A DNA stretch of 64,000 bases from Orthonyx spaldingii (Eukaryota; Chordata; Aves; Passeriformes; Orthonychidae). The notes below the pieces were generated by a model that worked only from the letters and a program-made list of their open reading frames with translations, ran no database searches and was not told the DNA's origin. Below are positions 57,060 through 64,000 of this stretch, piece by piece (within the stretch, counting starts at the first letter, position 1; every line of letters starts with the position of its first letter). Both the position numbers and the translations under genes were made by a program. The stretch is taken from assembly GCA_013397795.1 (NCBI GenBank), contig VZTJ01000575.1:50882-114881 (forward strand). The letters are read 5' to 3'.

Positions 57060-58846
57060 TTAAAGCAAGATATCAACCCCAAAATCCAGACTCTTTGAGC
57101 ACTGCTTCTTCCCTTCAAGAATTTAGAAGGAGAATTTATTAATTTAGAAGGAGAATTATTGAGTTGAAAAGAAATCTAGGGCAGACACTAAGAAATAGTG
57201 CAGTTGGGTCATTGTGTGTTCCTAATGTATTTGAAAATTCCATATCTCATTAAACTTCGGGTTTGGAGGAGAGCTGGTAAAATATCCTGAGCAGAATACT
57301 TTAATTCAAGTATTGATTAACATTTTTGGCTGATATTTTCCATATTGGACAGCCTGCTCTTCAGCAGACTTCGAGGAGTATTTATGTTTGGGAGGGAACT
57401 TGGGACAAAAAAAGGCAAATATTTAAATGTGTCTTTGAAAAATCAGTTTGATCTCATATTATTTCTTTAAGCAATTCCAGTGACACTGAAAGTGGAGCAT
57501 AGTTCCAAAGAGCAGCTGTGTGACACATGAATTTCCTGTGTTTTACCATAAAATGGTGGGGTTTGGGATGAGCTTTACTCTGCCACCATCTGTAGAAGCC
57601 TTAAGATGTCTTGTGATTAAAAGTCATAAATGCAGTAAAAATTAAAGTGCTTAGTTGGGCAAAAGCCTTTCCCTGTTTGAGTTTGTTAAAAACAAGACTT
57701 ACATTGAAGGGCACGAAACAGAAACACCAGGATTTTATTCCTGACAGAGAACTCTAGCACAGAAACCCAACACCCACTTCCATAACTTGCCAGTGCCCGG
57801 AGGTTTTCCTGGTGGGACATCTGCTGAGCCAGATTTTGCAGTCTGCCTGCCCCAGACGTGTCTGCAGCCACGTGGGGTGTTTATGATTGCACTCTAAGTG
57901 ATACCTAAAGATGTAGATTTGCATTTCTGCCTCTCTGCATTTGTTCTATAAAGGTGTAAATGATGATTAAAGCATCAGGAAAATGGTTCATGCATAAAAG
58001 ATTTGAGGAGGAACTCAGCAGAATTTGGAAAACACTTCAGTTCCAAGGGTGGAGAAGGCTCTCTGTGAGGCTGTCTCCAGAGATTAATTTCGATATAAGG
58101 ATAATGGGTTTTAGAGCCATGACTGAGGTCTCCTGTGCTGAGGTGATTTCTGGCCACTGTGTTAACACAAGGTGGAAGTTGTTCCAGGGTAAATCCAGGT
58201 CTTGTTCCAGGGTAAACCTGGAGGTATTTTGAAGAGTTGCTGTCCTGCCATCCCAGCAGGTGTCCAGTCTAAGTGGTCTCTGAGGAGGTTTAGCCAAAGC
58301 TGCTTTGTCCTGACCTTTTTCACTTTTTTCAAAGCATTGCTCTCATTCTTACTTTGATTTCTTCCTTTCCCCCTCAAACTTTCAAAGTGGGGTGGCAGAA
58401 CCCAAAATCCTGGCTTGTGGTGCTGTAGGCCTTAAAAAAATCTGCTCCTACCAAGTTTAAAACCATCTTATTCCCCCAAGATGTAATTAATGAGAATGCA
58501 CTGACAATGTAAACTTCAGAATCGGGGTAAGGCTGTTCAGCAGCATTTGATGTCATTACTGTGATGTTCTCCTCCTTCACTGTGCCACCTCAGACTGTGT
58601 CCTCAGGACAAGTGGCACTGCTTCAGTCTGGATTCTATTTTGGATATTTCCCAAAGGCCTCTCTACAGATTCTGCCTTGATTTTGATGGCTTCCCTCCAA
58701 GGCTAAACATCTTATTGTTATCAGGATATCTTGTCTTGAAAGAGATTTTTTTTCCCCCTGGTTTTCCTCCTTGGGGAGGAATGCCTCACATCAGTGGTGT
58801 GAGTCAGGAGCCAGCTCCAGGAAAAAGCTCTTGTCACTGCAGTAAC
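57060..58846. other. Unique noncoding stretch
   Basis: AT-rich with one tandem duplication (57120-57160). No gene or repeat beyond that. Confidence 0.5.
57120..57160. repeat. Tandem duplication, 2 x about 21 bp
   Basis: AATTTAGAAGGAGAATTTATT is followed directly by the same unit lacking one T. Confidence 0.95.
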
Positions 58847-59180
58847 ATATCCCAGGATCCCTGGGGCTGGAAAATCCCTCCCAGCCCACGGAGTCCCAGC
58901 TGTGCCCGATGCCCACCTTGTCCCCAGCCCAGAGCTCTGAGTGCCACGTCCAGGCCTTCCTGGGACACCTCCAGGGATGGGGACTCCAAACCTCCCTGGG
59001 CAGCCCCTGCCAAGGCCTGAGCACCCTTTCCATGGAGAAATTGCTGCTGGTGTCCAACCTGAGCCTCCCCTGGCCCAGCCTGAGGCCGTTTCCCCTTGTC
59101 CTGTCCCTGTGCCCTGGGAGCAGAGCCCGACCCCCCCGGCTGCCCCCTCCTGTCAGGGAGTTGTGCAGAGCCACAAGGGC
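58847..59180 (-). mobile_element. CR1 LINE 3' segment, antisense, second subfamily
   Basis: 'atcccaggatccctggggct', then 'gagtcccagctgtgcccgat', ending at 'gttgtgcagagccacaaggg'. It is nearly identical to the copies at 28.48 and 32.56 kb over the shared part. Confidence 0.94.
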
Positions 59181-59344
59181 CTCCCTGGGATGTGTTGTCA
59201 CTTTTGGAATCAGGATATTGTTGAAACAGCTGGTTTTAAGCCCAAGTTCTCCAAAACCTGACTGCCTTATGCTCAGGTGTAGAACCTTCCCTCTTCTCTG
59301 TTGTGTGTTGAGGACCAAAGTGATGGAAAAATAGTAAAATTCAG

Positions 59345-59600
59345 ATTAGGTGAAGAAAATGTCTTACTCCAGGCAGTTTCTTTAGCTTGGAACAAGTGTG
59401 GAGGAGTGTGAGGAAACTCACACTTCATTTATGGGCTTTTATAGGTTTTACTCAATTTATACCACACAGCTGGGGGGCAAAATCAAACACACTAATTAAC
59501 AACTGAATCAGGGCATGAATCTGTTCTGTTCAGCAGATATTCCTCTGATTCACTGCGTGTTTTGGAGACAGACAATGTGTCCCTGACCCCTGTACCTCAG
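59345..59600 (-). mobile_element. Probable LTR-like element, antisense
   Basis: On the minus strand a TATA box, CCTATAAAAGCC (plus 59434-59445), is followed by a pyrimidine-rich segment and a TTTTCTTCACC-type end similar in layout to the LTR at 21.4 kb. A clear AATAAA signal is missing (a CTAAAG remains). Ends and target duplication are not visible. It could instead be unrelated AT-rich DNA. Confidence 0.38.
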
Positions 59601-59962
59601 GTGAGGTGCACAGCACTACCTGGGGATTCCCCCGTGGCTCCTGCAAGCAGTTTGCAAAAGCCCTGAGGCATGGAATGTCCTTGTTTTAATCTGCATAATT
59701 AAATCTATTGTCATTTGGAGAGGTAACAACTGGGACTAGAGTGCTTTCTCTGTCCTGATGACTTCCTGAACAAGCCCCAGTGTTTAGCTGGCATGAGAAA
59801 GATTTCTTTGTATGTATTCTTGCTTTTATTCCTGTCTGTATTCCTCTAGGACAGAAATATTACAGTGCCATGGGAAAAACTACAGCAGCTTTGCTGATCA
59901 AGATTTCAGTTGATGTCTGTCATGTCTCTTTCTTGGCAATCTTTGGGAATCTTCCTTTTCTG

Positions 59963-60197
59963 CGGTTTAAATTGCCAGAGGGCAGGGTGAAATATGGAAT
60001 ATTGGGCAGGAATTGTTCCCTGGGAGGGTGGGCAGGCCCTGGCACAGGGTGCCCAGAGAAGCTGTGGCTGCCCCTGGATCCCTGGCAGTGTCCAAGGCCA
60101 GGTTGGACACTGGGGCTTGGAGCAGCCTGGGACAGTGGGAGGTGGAACTGGATGGGTTTTAACATCCCTTCCAGTCCAAACCAGTCTGATTTCTGAG
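59963..60197 (+). mobile_element. CR1 LINE 3' fragment, sense
   Basis: 'attgccagagggcagggtga', then 'tattgggcaggaattgttcc', the core, a small deletion after 'gtgggaggtgg', and the 3' end 'cccttccagtccaaaccagt'. Confidence 0.93.
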
Positions 60198-61706
60198 ATA
60201 GGGGCGGATTTTTTTGGGCTTTTTGTTGTGCTTGACAAGAGGAGTGCAAGGTGCCCCAGTGTCCTTCCTGAGCCCTTGTCCTTCTCTGGTGTCTCTTTTT
60301 GAGATGATGGCAGCAAACTCCGTGTTTAATGCTGCAGGGGTTTCCTATTGTCCTAAATAATGTCATTCCAATGTCAGCCCTCTTCCTCTCCCTCCTAATG
60401 CTGCCCAGCATTTTGTTTACTTCAGCTCGGTACCCACGGCCGCTCCCTGTGCCGCCTCCTCTGAGGGGAAAATAGCTGAAAGCTGACAAATTCCCAGTCC
60501 CTCTCTGCATACATGAATATCTTATTTGTCCCAACATGCCTTTTTATCCAAATGAAGATTCCTTCCCAAGCTGCCCAGGTATTAAGTGCATTTAGCTCCT
60601 CACAGAGCTGCTGACAACCCTCTGTTTGCAGCCAGGGCTGAACTCTGGAGCTGGCAGACTTTCACCTGGCACTTAATTCTACGTTCTGACACCTTCCCCT
60701 CCTCACCCAGCAGTAGGAACGTGTGTGGGCCAGCTCATCTGGCCTCTTAGCTCATGGTTTTCTATTGTTTTTACAACTGAATTGCATTAAAATGGTGTTT
60801 CCCACAGTTCAGCCTTTTATTTTGGACAGCCAACCTCACACCCCACGGTGCTTTCCTTTCTCTTCCACCTCTCTTTGCACATTTTTGGACAAAAAGCCAC
60901 AAAAATTGAGAGAAGAGATTCAAAGTACCCCTAATCCCAAGCCTGCTGCCAACCCCATGGAATACATGCCTGGGTTGAAAGGCATCTCTTCTGACACTGA
61001 AGGAAAACTAATTTTATCCTAATGTTTAATCTTTAGAACGAATGTTTCTTGTAATTCTGTTATGTTCTTGCTGCCAGGGCCGCTTTGGTCGCTCCCCATG
61101 TTGGCAGCCTCAGACACTGTGGACAAAGCCCCAGGAGGGGACAGATCCCTTCACTGGGCACTGGTTACCTGGAGTTACCTTTCTGCTGCAAACCACAGGA
61201 ATGCGTCTTCCTCCTTCTGCAGAGGAGCTGTCTCAGGATCACGTCTAGATCTCCTCTCTCTCTCCTGCAGGAATAATCATGACTTCCAAGTCTGTTCCCC
61301 TTTCCCTGACTTTAGCAGTGAGCAGGAGTCTGTGCTGGGTGTCACCAGTGCCCAGCAGCTGCTGTTTGGTGACACCAACAGTCACGCTGGCGTCTCTCAG
61401 GTTCACCCCTGTGTTTCTGAGGTGGTGAAATTTCTTCTTGAAGTGTTGTGGACAGAGCAGCTTCCAAGATGGGTTAGCATTGCTCATTCTTCTGTGGAAA
61501 AGGAACGCCCTGGCCCAACTCCCTGTCATGAACTTTGTCTTCTGTGTTTTCCTTCCACCTGGATGCCTCGGGCACCCTCTGCCCTGTGCTCTTGTCTGGC
61601 TGTGAGGGATTTTTATCCTGGGGTTTCTGTTACTCAGCTGTGGGTCAGTTTATATTGCTGCAGGTAAAAGAGGTCTCTTCCCTCATATGCAAAACTTGGT
61701 TTGTTA
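60198..61706. other. Noncoding stretch with one long unassigned open frame
   Basis: Holds a 201-codon plus frame (61062-61667) with no recognisable domain and no splice context. It overlaps frames on both strands and is judged to be chance. Confidence 0.45.
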
Positions 61707-61998
61707 TCACAGAATCCCAGAATGGTTTGGGTTGGAAAGGACCTTAAAGCCCATGGGCAGGGACACCTTCCACTGTCCCAGGCTGCTCTAAGCCCCAGTG
61801 TCCAACCTGGCCTTGGGCACTGCCAGGGATCCAGGGGCAGCCACAGCTTCTCTGGGCACCCTGTGCCAGGGCCTGCCCACCCTCCCAGGGAACAATTCCT
61901 GCCCAATATCCCATCCATCCCTGCCCTCCTTCAGTTTAAAGCCATTCTGCCTCATCCTGGCACTCCAGGCCCTTATCCAAAGTCCCTCTCCAGCCTCA
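61707..61998 (-). mobile_element. CR1 LINE 3' segment, antisense
   Basis: 'atcacagaatcccagaatgg', then 'aaggaccttaaagcccatgg' with a small deletion, the core, and an end near 'caaagtccctctccagcc'. Confidence 0.94.
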
Positions 61999-62983
61999 GA
62001 GGTTCAGATCTGGTGCCTGAACTTGTGATAAAGCCCTGGCAGGAATGTGGTGCCTCATTTATGTGCCATGGGGAGGTCACTGAGTGTCCCTCCTGTGCTG
62101 GCTGCTTTCCACCCTGTTCACCAGCTGAAGATAATGCCTTCTAAACACCAGGGTTTTTAAATGGAATTCATGGAAATGTCAGCTCAGTAACTAGGATGAT
62201 GAAAAGTGAGTGGAAGAGGGGGAGAGTGTTATCAGGAGCCTGTGGAGGTGTATGGGCTGTCCACTTCCTGAGTGATCTCTGCATCTCTGAGTACATTTAC
62301 TTGTTTGTTTTTGTCCTTCTCCCACATCTGGCCTCAGCCAGAGACAAAACTTGTGACCTTGTGTGGTTGTAAGGGTGCTGTTCATTTAAAGACTGTCAGA
62401 AAACAGAAAATAAGGTTGTTTTTTTTTCCCTTACGAGACATTACAGGAAATTGGTGAAACAATCTTATTTACTTTGACAGCTTTTGAAATTTGAGACTAG
62501 CCCTGTTTTAAAACATTCCTCTGAGTGATGTGTTATTGCTGGGTTGTTAAAGCTCTGGGTTTGGGGATATTCCTGGATTTCTTTCAGTGATCTTATTGTT
62601 ACTTGGATATCTTAATAGTTGCTTAAATATAAACATTTGTAAACCCATTTTGGCTGATCTTCTTCTAGAAATAACCACCAACACAGGCCCCATGAGTCAA
62701 GTATCTAAATAAACAATGAGATGTTTCATGTCCAACAAAACTGCTCAACCCATTCCAAGGGATGTGCTGCATTTACACTCAGGAAATTTGCTGGAGTCAT
62801 TTGAAATGTAGGATTGATATTCTTGTAAGTGCATCACTTCCCTCGTGGCTGTTGCCTCCTCCTCAGAGTTTGCTGGTGATGGTGTGGAATTGTGTCTGTT
62901 GCACAGTGCTGGGGTGAGGTGCAGTGCCTTTTCCCTGGATTTCCCTGGATGTCCCTGTTTCTTAACCCAATCCCAGACTGAGT
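61999..62983. other. Unique noncoding stretch
   Basis: AT-rich sequence after 62.4 kb. I see no repeat, exon or regulatory signature. Confidence 0.5.
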
Positions 62984-63551
62984 CCGCAGCAGGGGAGGGG
63001 GGATTCTGCCTCTGTGCCCTGTGCTCAGGTGAGACCCCACCTGCAGAGCTGCCCCAGCCCTGGGGCCCAGCACAGGGAGCACCTGGAGCTGCTGGAGAGA
63101 GCCCAGAGGAGGCTCCAGGGTGATCAGAGGGATGGAGCAGCTCTGCTGGGAGGAAAGGCTGGGAGAGCTGGGATTGTTCAGCCTGGAGAGGAGAAGCTCT
63201 GGGGTGACCTCACTGTGGCCTTCCGGGGCTTTAAGGAGTCATCAAGAAACATGGAGAGAGATTTTGGACAAGGGCTGGAGGGACAGGACACAGGGAATGG
63301 CTTCCCAGTGCCAGAGGGCAGGGATGGATGGGATATTGGGCAGGAATTGTTCCCTGTGAGGGTGGGCAGGCCCTGGCACAGGGTGCCCAGAGAAGCTGTG
63401 GCTGCCCCTGGATCCCTGGCAGTGTCCCAGGCCAGGTTGGACACTGGGGCTTGGAGCAGCCTGGGACAGTGGGAGGTGTCCCTGCCATGGCAGGGGTGGC
63501 ACTGGGTGGCGTTTAAGGCTCCTTTTGACCCAAACCAGTCTGGGATTGACA
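62984..63551 (+). mobile_element. CR1 LINE 3' segment, sense
   Basis: 'cgcagcaggggaggggggat', then 'ggagctgctggagagagccc', 'ggaaaggctgggagagctgg', 'ggacaagggctggagggaca', the core, and 'gacccaaaccagtctgggat'. It is closely similar to the copy at 52.3 kb. Confidence 0.94.
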
Positions 63552-64000
63552 CACAGGACTGAGTTAAACAAGAGGTGAATTTTGTTCAGCTGAGTTTGTT
63601 CAGCTCAGCAGGGCCTGAGCAGGGAGGAACAGTTGTCCCTGCTCATGAATGAGGAGGTGGATGAGAGGATCTACAAGGTCCCCGCCAACGACACCTTCCA
63701 TTGGTTTCTGTGCCAGTAATCCCTGGCATCTGTAGCCAACCCCAGCCTGGAAACAGTTCCCTGTGGCAGCCAGGAACCATCTGAAAATCCCTGTGCTTGC
63801 ATTTCTCCCAAAGTCATCTCTGTAATTTTCCTGTCTCTGCAATGAATTGTAAGATCCTACCTTTAATTCTCTCCTGTTCCTCAGCAGCCCTTCCTTGCTG
63901 GATATTTGACTAAGGAGGTACTTGAGCAGATCAAACCCCACCTGTGGGTGTTTAAATCCATCCCCAGCAGCTCTGGCGGGCACTCGGTGCCAGCTGTCCC
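63552..64000. other. Right-edge stretch, exon candidate inside
   Basis: Contains the open segment at 63612-63719. On the minus strand a 127-codon frame (63600-63983) spans the same bases, so coding direction cannot be told. The window ends here. Confidence 0.4.
63612..63719 (+). CDS. Candidate terminal exon or retroposed gene scrap (unidentified)
   Basis: After TTTGTTCAGCTCAGCAG an open frame of 35 codons runs to a TAA. It starts GLSREEQLSLLMNEEVDERI and ends HWFLCQ. The charged and hydrophobic spacing looks protein-like, and it begins about 60 bp after a CR1 end. I do not recognise the family. It could be a last exon, a fragment of a retroposed gene, an unfamiliar repeat, or chance. The opposite strand is also open here, which weakens the case. 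Confidence 0.22.
   Translation, partial: GLSREEQLSLLMNEEVDERIYKVPANDTFHWFLCQ

Noticed and set aside
61062..61667. Plus-strand open frame of 201 codons
   Set aside because: No family resemblance; short frames in other phases are equally open.
1..64000. CRISPR arrays, tRNA, rRNA, bacterial operons or phage genes
   Set aside because: No regularly spaced repeats, cloverleaf genes or prokaryotic gene organisation were seen. All repeats are transposon-derived, simple, or small tandem or local duplications, and the sequence is vertebrate in character.

Overview
The window is vertebrate nuclear DNA, almost certainly from a bird and most likely a passerine. The evidence is about thirty fragments of CR1, the dominant avian LINE, with 3' tails of the TGATTCTATGA type, several compact avian-style endogenous retroviral LTRs, short homopolymers and microsatellites, and very low gene density. 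The CR1 consensus features were recognised by eye; no database was searched.

No complete protein-coding gene can be supported. The window looks like intergenic DNA or the inside of very long introns. The strongest gene-associated landmark is one CpG island at about 18.24-18.80 kb, with an unresolved base at 18386 and good splice donors in and beside it: a likely promoter and first exon of an unidentified transcript. Three other places (39.14, 51.73-52.01 and 63.61 kb) have splice-flanked open segments, offered only as low-confidence exon candidates. The long open frames at 6.2, 26.8, 44.0 and 52.2 kb lie in GC-rich CR1 sequence and are not genes.

Layout. 0-6 kb: an AAGG microsatellite, one CR1 and unique sequence. 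6.2-11 kb: a 756-bp CR1, an antisense LTR with recognisable promoter boxes, a purine-rich tract and a CR1 cluster in both orientations. 15.7-16.5 kb: a composite antisense CR1 cluster with a decayed reverse transcriptase fragment. 17.9-18.9 kb: CR1 followed by the CpG island. 21.2-21.6 kb: a CR1 that appears collapsed at an N, then an LTR. 25.8-33.4 kb: a dense CR1 block. 37.8-38.3 kb: a solo LTR. 44.1-44.9 kb: an inverted CR1 whose core matches the 6.2-kb copy without a difference I could find. 47.1 and 49.1 kb: two copies of an unclassified 210-bp sequence. 50-63.6 kb: further CR1 copies, one LTR-like element and AT-rich unique DNA.

The most interesting signal is in repeat evolution, not in a new gene system. 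Inverted CR1 copies 38 kb apart share a sharply bounded, apparently identical core of about 636 bp inside ends that align but have diverged. Other CR1 copies share a nearly invariant core of about 120 bp, once without any 3' tail. These patterns suggest gene conversion between copies, a very young subfamily, or an assembly effect.
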